From positions 1-31,333 of the forward strand of contig JTFK01001327.1 of the NCBI GenBank assembly GCA_000818945.1: a stretch of DNA of 31,333 nt, given 5' to 3'. Below are positions 1 through 10,399 of this stretch, one piece after another. The translations under genes were made by a program, and so were the position numbers. Every line of letters starts with the position of its first letter. The first letter of the stretch is position 1. Source of the stretch: Schizochytrium sp. CCTCC M209059 (Eukaryota > Sar > Bigyra > Thraustochytrida > Thraustochytriidae). Below the pieces are notes generated by a model. The model made no database searches. It was not told where the DNA came from and saw nothing but the letters and a program-made list of their open reading frames with translations.

Positions 1-319
1 CGGCCAGGCGCAGCGCGGCCTCGCGAGGCGCCTTGCCTCGCGTCGCCCGGGGCGCCTGCCGCGACTGCAGCGCGGCGTCGCGGCCAGCTTCGGCGCCGCC
101 GGGGACGGCAGCCGGGTCGCCAGCTGGCGCCAGCGGGTTGGGCTTCTTGCTTCCTTCCTTCCTTCCTTCCTGGCGGCGCGGCGCGGCACGGCACGCGCAA
201 GCTCTCGCGTGGATTCTGCGAGGCCTCCGGCGGCCACTCTGCGGTCGCGGTTCCGGACGCCGCGGTCTCTTCCGCGAGGTGGCGATCGCAGCTAGCGACT
301 CTTTGTGCTCGCGGCAGGC

Positions 320-382
<63 letters not shown>
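320..382. repeat. (GCAA)n microsatellite, ~15 copies
   Basis: An uninterrupted run of GCAA/AGCA tetranucleotides. It reads as Ser-Lys-Gln-Ala repeats in one direction and Leu-Leu-Ala-Cys in the other, which explains the long spurious open frames around it. Confidence 0.95.
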
Positions 383-1182
383 CAGCCCGGCACGAGCCCG
401 GCACGAGCCTCCGCTGCCCTGGCCGCTCCAGCCGGACTTCGCCGCTGCCCTCGCCGCTGCCCTCGCCGCTGCGAGCGCGCCTGCGGCTTGGGCTCGCTTC
501 CGGGACGCGTTGCGGCGCTGCAGCGCGGGCGCGGTCTCGGCAAGGGCCTGCCTTCCTTTGCGGAAGAGAGCGGAAGAGGCAAAACGGTGCACGAGCCCAG
601 GCCTGCCTTGCTGACAAACGAAGGCGCTGCCGGTCCCAGCAGGCAGGAGCGGCTGCTTGCTTTCCTCGAGCCGTCTCGCGCCGCCGCGGCCAGCCAGCTA
701 GCCAGCGGGCTCCAGCTGCAGCCGCGGCGCGAGCGCGGGTTTCCAGCCGCCTCCGCGACGGGCCTTGGGCGGCGCCGCGCGTGCTGGACCCGGCTTGCGC
801 TTCGCAGCGAGGCGCCGATGGATGGCCGGCGGGCGGTTCCAAGTCGAGACTCGATTCCGGGCGGAGACCCGAATGCTCTCATGGCGCATGCACGAGAAGA
901 TGCACGCGATGCGCGCTTAATCGGCGGCAGCGAGCTCGCGCCTCACGGTCTCGTTGCGCCCGCTGCCATCTGTGCCGCTGCTGGCCGCGTCGGGCGGTCG
1001 ACGCGCTGCGACGGGAGGCGGATCAAAGAGAAGCGAAACGTCGCCTCGCCTCGCCTCGCCCCGGCGTTGGTTCAACTCGCTTTTCCCAAGCCTGCTCGCG
1101 AAAAACGCGGCCTCGCCTCGCGGCACGTTCACGACGGTATACCTATGCATGCGCATGCCCCGCGCAAGCGCGGGTGCTCGGT

Positions 1183-1219
1183 GCTCGCGACGCTCGCGAC
1201 GCTCGCGACGCTCGCAATG
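1183..1219. repeat. 9-bp tandem repeat GCTCGCGAC, ~4 copies
   Basis: Four near-perfect tandem copies of GCTCGCGAC, ending in GCTCGCAATG. Each unit contains the palindrome TCGCGA. Confidence 0.85.
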
Positions 1220-1536
1220 CGGCCGCGAGCACGGTGACATGCGTTGGCGGCGGCCGCTCGCGCGTTCGCCTTGCCTTGCCTTGCCATGCCTTGCCGCGGA
1301 GGCTTTTACAACCGCCGGAACTGCGCCGGGGCTCGAAGGCAAGGCCGAACCAGAACTCACTCTGCCAGCTGCAGCAGCAGCTGGAGCAGCTGCCGGCTGC
1401 TGCAGCAGCGCTTTCTGCGGACCCGTGCCAGGCGAGGCGAAATGAAAAGGAGGTGTGGCTGGCGGCGACCGCGCTCGATCCAAATCGCTTCGCGTGGTCG
1501 AGGGTTTCGATCGTTGCGGCGACAGGCTGGTCGGTC

Positions 1537-1554
1537 GGCTGGCTGGCTGGCTGG
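1537..1554. repeat. (GGCT)n microsatellite
   Basis: A short GGCT run preceded by degenerate GGTC copies. The same motif recurs at 5483-5512 and, on the other strand, at 4391-4420 and 20710-20736. Confidence 0.85.
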
Positions 1555-2343
1555 TGTCACCTGTCGTTCGTAAGAAAGAACGAAGGAATGCAGGAAACAA
1601 CGAAGGAACCAAAAGCAGGTTTACTAACCAGCCACAAGTTGCAGATCGCAGGGCTGGCTGACAAGTGAATAAGAAAAAGAAAGTGTGCACTGCCCCGCCG
1701 GTGTGTTTTCCTCGTGCAGGAAGATCACTCCACAGCACTTGGGTAACGCCGACGTCCGAAAGGATCGACCTCTCACCCACACTCGGCCACATCTCGACCA
1801 CTGCGGATAAAGAACAGAAAGAACACGGCGGGAGGCAGGAACCCCTTTTTTTTTATTTTATACTTTTACTATCAGATCTCTCTCTCTCTTTCTCTCTTTC
1901 TTTGAAGCTTTGATCTTCTTGAAAGCCGCAGGCGAATCGCGATCGTAAAAGCATTGGTTGATCGGCTGGTTGCTTGCTCGGTCGGCTGAATGGGTGGATG
2001 CGGCGGCTGACGATTGGAAGGTAGTGTCCGGACACAGCTTCTTTCTGCTCTACCTCCCCCTCCTTCGTTTTCTGTCGGTGCACCGTTTGAGGCTCGCGCG
2101 ACCCACCACATAGTTTCGTTTAGATCTCACAGCCTCCGGATACCAGTGCCAGCCACAGCCAGCGACACGACCAGCGCCTTTCATCTGGGTGCGATCCATC
2201 GATCTCGCAGGCAGTCTCGCCGCCAGGTCTTCCTCCCTCCCTTCCTTCCTTCCTCCGCGCCGCCGCCATGCGCCCCGCGCGTCCTGCGCAGCATGGCAGC
2301 CGATCCTGCGCCGCACATCACGTGCCCGAGCGCCCGGCAGCCG

Positions 2344-2383
2344 TCCATCCATTCATCCATCCATCCATCCATCCATCCATCCG
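2344..2383. repeat. (CATC)n microsatellite
   Basis: About ten CATC/ATCC tetranucleotides, with one ATTC variant near the start. The run lies in pyrimidine-rich DNA without a gene. Confidence 0.9.
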
Positions 2384-3875
2384 TCAAGCGAGCCAGGCAT
2401 TCAGACAGGCATACAGGCCCTGGATGCGCACGACACTGACACGGCCGAAGAGGTACGTACTTGCTTGCACCGGCCGCTCGCACGTCGTCCTCGTCCTCGC
2501 ACCTTCTCTTCCCACCGCCATCTTCATCCGCCGAGCGTCCCCGCCGATCCCGCCGGCCCTGTGCACCTGCGCGGGCGCGGACGCGGACGGACGGCCGCTC
2601 GGTCGGTCGGCGAGGCGGCGCGCCTGGCACTGCTGGCCGCTGTTCGCCGGCGCGAGCAGCCTCGCTCGCGGCCGCCGGCAGTGGCGGGCGTTGTACTCAC
2701 GGCCCTGCGCTCGCGAAGATCGTCCGCACCCCGCGCCCGAACTGAGGACATTACTCGCGAGCCGCAAGAGCCCAGTGGCACCCGCGCCGCCCGCCTCGTC
2801 CTGCGCGCCGCGATCGAACGCGCTGGTCTCGGTCCACCCGGGCGACTTCACCACGCCGGGCCGCAAGATGGGCGAGGCGGCCTGTATGGTATACGGTAGG
2901 TAGTAGGTAGTAGGCTAGAATAAAATAAAGAATGAATAGTGAAAACGAAAGTGAAAGTGGCAATCGCCAGGACGAGCTGACGCATGGCTACGCGCCCCGG
3001 AGGCTCCCTGGCCGAACCCGGCGCGGGCCGAGCTAGGCCTCGAGGCCTGGCTGCTCGTGCGCTCCCTCGCACCACCGAAGCAAGCGAGCGAGCCTTTCAA
3101 GCTAGCTAGCTAGCTGCCTTGGGCTGGCTCAGTGGGTCCGTGCCGCCGTTGCAGAGGGGTCCGCGCGCGTACACCTGTGTGCACTCGTTTGTTCATGTGG
3201 AATTTTTTTACTTTCTCTCCCCCCTCCCTCCCTCATGGCCAGCCGCGTCACCGTGCCGATTTCGCGGGTCCGGCGCGCACCGCGCAGACGCTTGTGCGTC
3301 CGGAAGTTTGCGAGCATCGCGCCGCACCGCACCGCCGCGCGCATCCGCTGCGGCCAGTCTCGGCCGCCCGTCAGCCAGCAACGCAGCCAGGCCCCATCTG
3401 CTTGCTGTGGCGACCGCGATGCGAGCAGCAGCAAACAGCGCGAGCACGAAGGCCCGCCAGCGGCCGGTGTGCACTTTCTCTAGAAGTCCCCTAGCAGCAG
3501 CTAGCTCGCTCGCAGGCGACGCCCGCGCGAACTGAAGTCGTCCCGCGCGTTCGGCGTCGTTCGCGCCAGTCCACGACCAGCGGCAGGCGCCCGGGCGCCG
3601 CCCTGCCTCGGCTCTGTACTCCTGTCGCAATGCAACGCGGTGCGACCCATGCGATGCGACGCCAGAGCCGCGACCCTCTGCCGCCGCCACCCATTCGTCG
3701 CGGTCGCTCGCCTCTATCCCATTGCATTCCAGTCCGCCTCATCCCACTCCTGCCCCTTCCCTTTCCTTTCCTTTCCCCCAGTGCCGCTCGCACTTCCGCT
3801 CTCTTCCCGCAGTTGCCCTCCTCTTTCCCTCTGGCAGCAGCCAGAGCTCTCCATAAAAGCCGAGGCCCAGCAAGG

Positions 3876-3993
3876 CAGGCCAGGCCGGACCAGGCCAGGC
3901 CAGGCCAGGCCGGCATCGCGAGCGATCGCTCCGCTGCTCCGCTCGCTCTGCTCCGCTCTGCTCCGCTCTGCTCCGCTCTGCTCCGCTCTGCTC
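3876..3993. repeat. GGCCA pentamer and CTCCGCTCTG decamer tandem repeats
   Basis: Two adjoining arrays. The first is a run of AGGCC/CCAGG pentamers around 3876-3912. The second is five near-perfect copies of the decamer CTCCGCTCTG around 3941-3993. Confidence 0.85.
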
Positions 3994-4390
3994 GGCTGGT
4001 CTGGCTGCCTTGCGATTACATGCCAGCCCCGGCGGAACCTGTCCAGGTGAGGTAGATGCGTGGTCGCGGGCGCGGGCTCATGAGGACGGCCGCATGGGAT
4101 TTGGCAAGCGACGCGACGATGACGCGCTCGTGTGCGCGTGAACGAATGTAGCGGACGGAAAAAGGCCTATGTCAGCAGCCAGCTCAGGCTCAGCTGGCAG
4201 GGACGGACACCGCAGCACGCAGAGACGTGCTCCCTCGCACACGCAAGGATCGCAGCGAGGCACCGAGCTCGCAGCGGCCGGCGGAGGAAACCTGGCTGCC
4301 GCCGCGCCAACCAAGGAGTCCGGAGGAGCCACGGTCCGCAGCGGGTTCAGACGCGCGTAATTCGATGCCGCTTTCACTGGTAGGCATGGC

Positions 4391-4420
4391 GAGCCAGCCA
4401 GCCAGCCAGCAAGCAAGCCT
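4391..4420. repeat. (AGCC)n/(AGCA)n microsatellite
   Basis: A short tetranucleotide run that passes from AGCC units to AGCA units. It is the reverse complement of the GGCT repeats elsewhere in the window. Confidence 0.85.
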
Positions 4421-5482
4421 AGGATAAGCGTGTTTTCGTCCCCATGCGCGTAGCGATCGAGCGTCACCTCCCTGGAAGCCAAGGCCGACCTCCTGTAACG
4501 AGGGAGGGCTACCGCCAACCGCGTCGTTTCGTCGTGTCGTATCGTCTCGTGTCGTGCGACGGGAAGCAACGAATTCGTGACGCTCTGGGCTTCGCGGATG
4601 GGACGCGCGTCCCATACACCCGCGCGACTCCTGCATGCATCGACCTTAACGTCACGCGATCGAAGGCGAGCCGTCGGTAGTGTTGATCGAGACCGTACGT
4701 AAACACATGCCCGGGCACAGCCGCAGGAATAAATGGAACTGAGCTCGTCCGCATTGTGGTTGTCGTGCGGCAACGACCGGACCTCGTAATGACGCTTCGC
4801 GCGATTCGCAGTTGTTTGGTTCGGCGAGACGGACGAGGTATGTCGCCGCTTTAAGATCAGCGGCAGGACGCGCGCGCAAGAAAAAGTTACCACGGTGGTT
4901 GACCGGGCGGCTGGCTGGCGATAGTAAAGGCGCCAATCTCTCCTAAGAAACTCTGGTTCTCGGGTTCCGGGGGAGCTTTGGTGGATTCCGAGGTCGCAGT
5001 TTCCGTCTCGGAACGGATGTCAATCCTTGCTCCCTCTCCGGAGAATTTGTCTCCCCTGCCACGTGCTTTCCTGCTCGCGTCGCTCGCACCCGCGTCGGGC
5101 AGTGGCCGTAGAAGGCAGCTGGCTGAGCTCCGCGCGTGACCGCTCGTGCTCGCATCGCCGTCGCGCTGGCCTCGCGCGTCTTCGAGGAAGGCGCGTATGC
5201 CACCTCCGGCACGTGCGTGGACTCCACCCACAGCGATCCCACCGTGCAAGCTATCGCGCAATAGTTCATCAACACTTCTCGGTGCGGGCTGGCACAGTAA
5301 TGCGGGCGACCCCATCCAAAGAAATGGACCGCAGCCGCGAGTCTGCCTGGAAGTTGGCAAGGTTTATTATCTTAGAAAAAAAACAAGAGGAAGAAGTGCG
5401 ACAATACGCGACAGGCAATGTCGTCCAGACTCCGCAGTGGATCTCCCGCAGAATATCCCACAGCGAGTGCTCGCCATGGTCC

Positions 5483-5512
5483 CTGGCTGGCTGGCTGGCT
5501 GGCTGGTTGGTT
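5483..5512. repeat. (CTGG)n microsatellite
   Basis: About five CTGG units followed by two TTGG variants. It is one of several dispersed runs of this tetranucleotide. Confidence 0.9.
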
Positions 5513-5618
5513 GCAGCACCGCTGCGGTTCTCTCGTGTTCTGCGTGGTCACGACTGGGACCCACACGAGCGGGAGGCGAGTTTCGTTTGCCTCTGCGGCT
5601 CCACACATGCTCGGACCT

Positions 5619-5750
5619 TTCGAGACTCGAGCTCTTCGAGACTCGAGCTCTTCGAGACTCGAGCTCTTCGAGACTCGAGCTCTTCGAGACTCGAGCTCTC
5701 TTCGAGACCTCTTCGAGACTCGAGCTCTTCGAGACTCGAGCTCTTCGAGA
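5619..5750. repeat. 16-bp minisatellite with nested palindromes, ~8 copies
   Basis: Tandem copies of TTCGAGACTCGAGCTC. Five perfect units start at 5619, then a short interruption (5699-5712), then further units to 5750. Each unit contains the palindromes CTCGAG and GAGCTC, so either strand can fold into stacked hairpins. All three frames stay open through it, which creates artificial Ser/Arg/Leu/Glu-rich frames on both strands. No protein is inferred. Confidence 0.93.
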
Positions 5751-5900
5751 CCCAGCCTGGTGAGCAGTGCGCCGAGCAGCCAGATAGATGTGCAGACGCG
5801 CGACTAGGACCGTCCAGCTTCAACTTGAAGCGAGGGCTTAGAGAAAAAATGGATTTTTGCGTAGGCCATGCCGCCTTTATGCATGCATAGATGCCAGCCT

Positions 5901-8640
5901 GCTTGGGCCCGCTAGTCCGCATCGCTCTGCACCCGCCGTCTCGTGCAAAAAATTGCATCGCTTCGGACCCGAACGGCGGACGCTACAACGCCATCTGGAA
6001 CGCTGCGCCGTCGGGATCTGGCCTAGGGTCGGGGGCGCGGACTTGGCCGGAGGTGCCCCGAACCGCTTTCTCCTGGGCCCGCTCGCTTGACTGTGGTGCA
6101 GATTCGCGTCGTGGGCAACACACTACCCTGCCTCCTTTAAGAGGCCTCTCGATCGGCCGATGGCGGTCAGCCGGCTGGCCGGTCGGTCTGTGTGTCTGTC
6201 GATGGGCTGCAAGTGGCCCTGTACAAGGACAGAAAGGCAACAACAACATATGTCGTCAGTTGCGGTGCACCGTGCAGTACACTTGACGCGCCGCTGCGAA
6301 GACCGCCTGAGCAGCTTCTTTACGCGTGCACGTGCACCGCGCATAGCAATGCTAAAAATAATAGCATTGCTTTGCTCACTATGGTACGTACTACTAGCCT
6401 ATGTTTTGGTGGTCTGTGGTCGTGGCTGATGGGTGGAACCGAATGCACACCATATTTTCTGAGGCCGAGCATTTCAATTTTTTTGCATTTTCTCCTTTCG
6501 GCCTTTCGGTGGATGTCTAGGACCAAGAGCGTCCGTGGGGTCGTCCCACTTGCCGGCCAACCAGGCTCGCTTGGCAAGAGGTTTGGAGCCAAGTTTATTT
6601 GATGGAATTAAGGATGGGTTGAGGTGCTGCACAATCGGCCCGCTCGTGCGCGTGCGCGTGCGCGCGCGCGGAGAATCGTGCTTGTTGGTTCTTTATATTA
6701 ATTTTATGGACGTTATCCATGCACAAGCGAGGTTTTTGCGGCCCCAGCAATCCAATGGGCCATTCATTGTGCATGGAAGTACTTTCTTCTACCTGGCTAG
6801 TGTCCATCGTCGGCCCGTCGGGCACTCTTATTTTGACATGAAGTGACTTGACTTGGCATCGACAGTGAGTGGTATTGGATTGTTGGTTGGCTTTGCTCGG
6901 GTCCGCGAGAGAGTCCTTGGAAGGCCGAGAACCTTACAAAACACCAGCCAGCTGGCCGAAAGAAAGCCAGCTGTCTCCTAGAACCCCCGACAGCAAGGAA
7001 GACCTCGATAAATGAGAGGCACCTGCGTTCTGCCCTGGTGGTCAAGCAAGCGAGCTTCGTCAAGTGTGTATCACTTAAGGCCGGCTTTCCATATTCTACA
7101 CAAGACCTCCGCGCGGCTCCAGGCAGAAAATTAGCCAGGCTAAACGAGGTTGCAGCCATTCCCGACCGCCGAAACTTATAAAGACGAAAAGGGATCTGCA
7201 GCAAGAGAAAACCCTCCATGCATGCCATTGTGTGGCCGCTCGTCACCCTGGAGGCAAGCAGCCTCTGCCTGCAACAGCCGGCAGCCTGGCTGCCGGCCAG
7301 CCGCCAGTGCAGCCAGTCGCCAGCTGTAGCTTTCTTGAGTCGTCCATTCTCATCCCGGAAGGCCTAAGCGGGCCGAACCCGACTTCCATCGCCATCGCCT
7401 CGGTCGCGACCCTCGACAGGACGAAATGCTCGAGCGAGCTAGGGAGGGAGGGACCTAGAGCTCGGGAGTCGAGCTCGGACAAGAGCCAGAGACCGGCCAG
7501 CGATTGACTCTGAGCAAGTGATCGAACGGAACGAGCCGGAATGCGAGATGAACGAGCAAGACGCTGTCTGCGAGCGAGTGATGCGAGCGAAGCTCGTTTC
7601 GAATTCAAATAAGACAGGTGCTCTTGCTTTCGCGCTTCGCCAATGCTGTGGTCAACCTCGAGCACGGAAGCAGCGACAAACTACCACGCAAAGGAAGATC
7701 TAAAAAGAGGATATGGGGCCGCACGCAGCTGCGGACGGAAGCAAGCTTACTTGGAAGCAAAAGAGGAAGGCGCGTCGGGCACTTTCTCGTCTTCTTCTGT
7801 GGAAGAGGGCGCCGGAACCCTGGTCACCGGGGGTGTGGTGACTGACAGTGAGGTATGCGGGAGGGTCCTGCGAGGCGTCCGTGCTTACCACAGCCATATA
7901 TGCATTCGAGGGAGCAGCTTGGTCATTTCCCCAGGGCAATCTGTGGGCCGAGACAGGAGCGAAGAATTCGCTGCGGGGTCGGCGCCGGCGCACGAGCGGA
8001 AATGGCCTAGAGGTTTAGCGTAGCCGCATATAGGCGTTCTTTTTCGCCCTCCCGCAGCTCTTTCCCGCGCGCGCTGGAGCGGAAAATTAAAAAAAAAGGG
8101 TTGTTTGAAGCAATTTCCTCTTTTTCATTTCTTTTCATATCTCTCTGTGCTTTGCACGCCATGATAGACGCCTCGCCTCGCCTCCGCTGCCGCTGCCGCT
8201 GCCGGCCGGACTGTTCTCCGCTCGAAACTGCCCACGTGCATGCCGCGACACCGCGCGGCATGGATGCCTTTGCATGGACCTCTCCTCGCCGCGCGCAGTC
8301 CATTTTCGCGTCCATCCACAGACGAAGTTTGACCTCTCCCTCTCCCTTTTTCTCTCTCTCCCTCTCTGTGCAGCGTACGCGCGCCGCACCTTTAGCGGCG
8401 TTGCCTGGCTGGCTGGCCTGTTCCAAGTGCCCAAAGTGAGCGAGCGCAGTGTTGATGCTGCCCAAGCCAGCTAGCCGCGTCCGTCTCGCGTCGTGTTGCG
8501 GGCACACGCACGCATGCATGTACGCACGCACGCACAGAGAGAAAAGGCAAGAACTAAGAAAGCAAAGAAAGGCACGGACGCCGATGGCGGGCGCGGCGCG
8601 CGGGTTGCTTGCTGCCTGCGGCGTCCTGCTTTTGCCTTTC
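5901..8640. other. Lower-GC intergenic DNA, no supportable gene
   Basis: Base composition is more balanced here than in the flanks. Open frames of 60-175 codons exist on both strands (for example 6192-6602 + and 8007-8531 -), but none shows a recognisable domain. The stretch could hold a small or spliced gene, a decayed gene or a non-coding RNA. Nothing specific can be supported by eye. Confidence 0.5.
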
Positions 8641-8647
8641 TCGCCTT

Positions 8648-8735
8648 CTCACTTTCTTTCTTTCTTTCTTTCTTTCATTCCTTCATTCATTCCTTTTTTT
8701 TTCTCACTCGTTCTTTCTTTTCTTGCGCTCTCTCT
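8648..8735. repeat. Pyrimidine tract, (TTTC)n and (ATTC)n
   Basis: TTTC units grade into ATTC/TTCC units, then a T-run, then more TTCTTTC. The plus strand is nearly pure pyrimidine. A matching purine tract lies about 300-400 bp downstream. Confidence 0.9.
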
Positions 8736-9040
8736 GCTCAATCGAGCGACCTCTGCGCGGCCAGCGAGCCGACCCGCCCGCTCCCTCTCCTTCCTCTTCT
8801 TCCCACCGCCCCGGGCCCGCACCCCCTCTCTGCGGGGCCCTGCTTGCCCTGATTTTCCCCGCAGTGCGCGGCGGAGCGCTTTTTGCAGCCGCCTCCCGCC
8901 CCTCCCGCTTCCTGCCCCTTTCCGGCCGGTTCGACAGGCGCTTTCGCAACGTCCGCGCAACAGGCAGGAACGGCGCGCGCGCGAGTGGCAGCGGTGAGGC
9001 TGGCGGCACGGGATCTCTCTCTCCCCTCTGCGCGGGGCAA

Positions 9041-9160
9041 GCAGGAAGCAAGGAGGGCAAGCAGGAAGCAAGGAGGGCAAGCAGGAAGCAGGGCGGGAAG
9101 GAAGCAAGGAGGGAAGGGAGGGAGGGAGAGGAGGGAGAGGAGAGAGAGGAGGCAGAGGCA
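9041..9160. repeat. Purine tract with 20-bp repeat and G-quadruplex motif
   Basis: Two and a half copies of a 20-bp unit (9041-9060, 9061-9080, partial from 9081) are followed by (GGGA)n/(GAGA)n. At 9111-9126 the run GGGAAGGGAGGGAGGG meets the canonical four-run G-quadruplex pattern. The tract lies about 1.3 kb upstream of the zinc-module start codon. Confidence 0.85.
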
Positions 9161-9683
9161 AGGAGGCAATCAACGAAGCAAGCAACTAACTAACTCCGAG
9201 CGGTCTGGCGGGAGAGGGAAGGGCAGAAGGCACGGAGAGCGACGCCGCGTCTGCGCCGCCGCTCGCGAGCGCCGCCGCCCCGCGCAGCAAACGCGCAGCC
9301 CACCCCGGTCGGCGCGGCGACGCAGGCAGCGAGCGCGAGCAGCGCAGGCAGCGGGCGAGAGAGAGCAGCGCAAGAAGTGCAGCGCAGGCAGCGAGGCAGC
9401 GAGCGCGAGCAGGCGGCGAGCGCAGGCGCATTTTGCGCAGCGAGCAGGCTTGGCACTGGACACAGCCAGCCGCGCGAGCAGCGAGCGCATCGCGGCGCGA
9501 GGCGAGGCGAGGCGGCGCGGAGCGGAGCGGAGCGGAGCGGAGCGTCGCGCGTGCTCCCGCCGCGCGCTCCGAGGCGGGCGGCGAGGCGCGCCGCGCGCAG
9601 GCGGGCTTGGACTGCGCAGGCAGATTTGAAAAAGCTAGCGAGCTCGCTAGCTAGCTGGCGAACAGACAGGCAAACAGACAAAA

Positions 9684-9743
9684 AAACAAACAAACAAACA
9701 AACAAACAAACAAACAGACAAACAAACAAACAAACAACCAACC
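9684..9743. repeat. (AAAC)n microsatellite
   Basis: About fourteen AAAC/CAAA units with single AGAC variants. It lies about 0.66 kb upstream of the zinc-module gene. Confidence 0.93.
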
Positions 9744-10243
9744 AGCGAGCAAAAACCAAATCCAGGCAAGGCGAGCCCGCAACTACCGCGCCCGCCGCGC
9801 GCCCTTCGGAGCGAACGCGCGCGAACGAGCTCGCCCGCGTGCGTGGAAGCGCCACTCCCGCTCGCACGCGCGCTCTGCTGGAGCCCGCGCGACCCGGGCA
9901 GCCAGACGGCCAGAGCCAGCAGCCAAACAGACCCCAGACCCGACCCGGACTGGAGCGAGCAGCCCCGAACAGCCCGGCCAACACGCGTCGCGCGCGCGCA
10001 GACCCCGGCCACCGAGCCCGGCCAGCAGAAGAGCAGAACAGCTTCGCAGCTTCGTCCGCGGCGCGAGCGCAGCGAGGCAGCGTGACGTCGCGCGCAAGCG
10101 AGACGCGAGTGGACCCCAGCCGGCATCTCTAGCGAGCGCCGAGGCCTCAGGCCTGGCACGCAGCACAGCGCCCAACGAGGGGCGGGGCGAGGCACCGAAC
10201 GGACGGACGCCCTCGCCCGCCCGGCCTCCTCGTCGCGGACGCA

Positions 10244-10278
10244 CGCGCGCGCGCGCGCGCGAGCGAGCGAGCGAGCGA
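10244..10278. repeat. (CG)n tract followed by (GAGC)n, Z-DNA-prone
   Basis: About nine alternating CG dinucleotides are followed by GAGC tetranucleotides. Alternating CG is the classic Z-DNA-forming sequence. It ends exactly where a candidate 5'-leader intron begins, 121 bp before the start codon at 10400. Confidence 0.85.
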
Positions 10279-10338
10279 GTAAGTAGGCGGCTACTCAGCC
10301 GGCATACTCTCTCAAGTCCCGGCGTGTGCCTCGTGCAG
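10279..10338 (+). other. Candidate 60-nt intron in the 5' leader
   Basis: The sequence begins GTAAGTAGG, a perfect donor, and ends in TGCCTCGTGCAG, an acceptor with a pyrimidine-containing lead-in. The size (60 nt) matches the 64-nt intron inferred in the polycystin gene at 23400-23463. It sits 61 nt upstream of the start codon. An in-frame TGA near 10350 means splicing would not extend the protein. This is an inference from splice signals only. Confidence 0.4.
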
Positions 10339-10399
10339 ACACCGACTCTGAACGGGAGATCTACCGAGGTCCCGCACACAAACATCAATCTTTGGAAAA

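Larger units (their letters stand above)
1..3500. other. GC-rich intergenic DNA, no supportable gene
   Basis: Open frames occur on both strands, but they overlap each other, encode Ala/Arg/Pro/Ser-rich low-complexity sequence and show no recognisable domain. This is what high GC content with few stop codons produces. The stretch holds several microsatellites (listed separately) and many ~4-bp repeats of the GGCT, CTTC and CATC types. No tRNA-like T-loop or other RNA gene was seen. A non-coding transcript or distal regulatory DNA cannot be excluded. Confidence 0.6.
3501..5900. other. Intergenic DNA with short tandem repeats, no firm gene
   Basis: A 157-codon minus-strand frame (4887-5360) and overlapping plus-strand frames near 4900-5270 read moderately like protein. 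None has a clear ATG start with a domain, and both strands are open in register, so I do not call a gene. The stretch contains tandem repeats at 3876-3993, 4391-4420, 5483-5512 and 5619-5750. Confidence 0.5.
8641..10243. promoter_or_regulatory. Presumed upstream region of the zinc-module gene
   Basis: This stretch lies directly 5' of the gene starting at 10400. In order it contains a pyrimidine tract (TTTC/TTCC, 8648-8735), a purine tract (9041-9160), an (AGCGG)n run (about 9519-9544) and an (AAAC)n run (9684-9743). Long open frames here are low-complexity and overlap on both strands. Its promoter role is inferred from position only; no TATA box or defined element was recognised. Confidence 0.4.

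Noticed and set aside
305..1237. 310-codon plus-strand frame with a Ser-Lys-Gln-Ala repeat
   Set aside because: The N-terminal part is the (GCAA)n microsatellite and the rest is Arg/Ala-rich sequence overlapped by open frames on both strands. No domain is visible.
4887..5360. 157-codon minus-strand frame with some protein-like segments
   Set aside because: It begins at a TTG and has no recognisable domain. The opposite strand is open in register over the same DNA, so coding strand cannot be decided.
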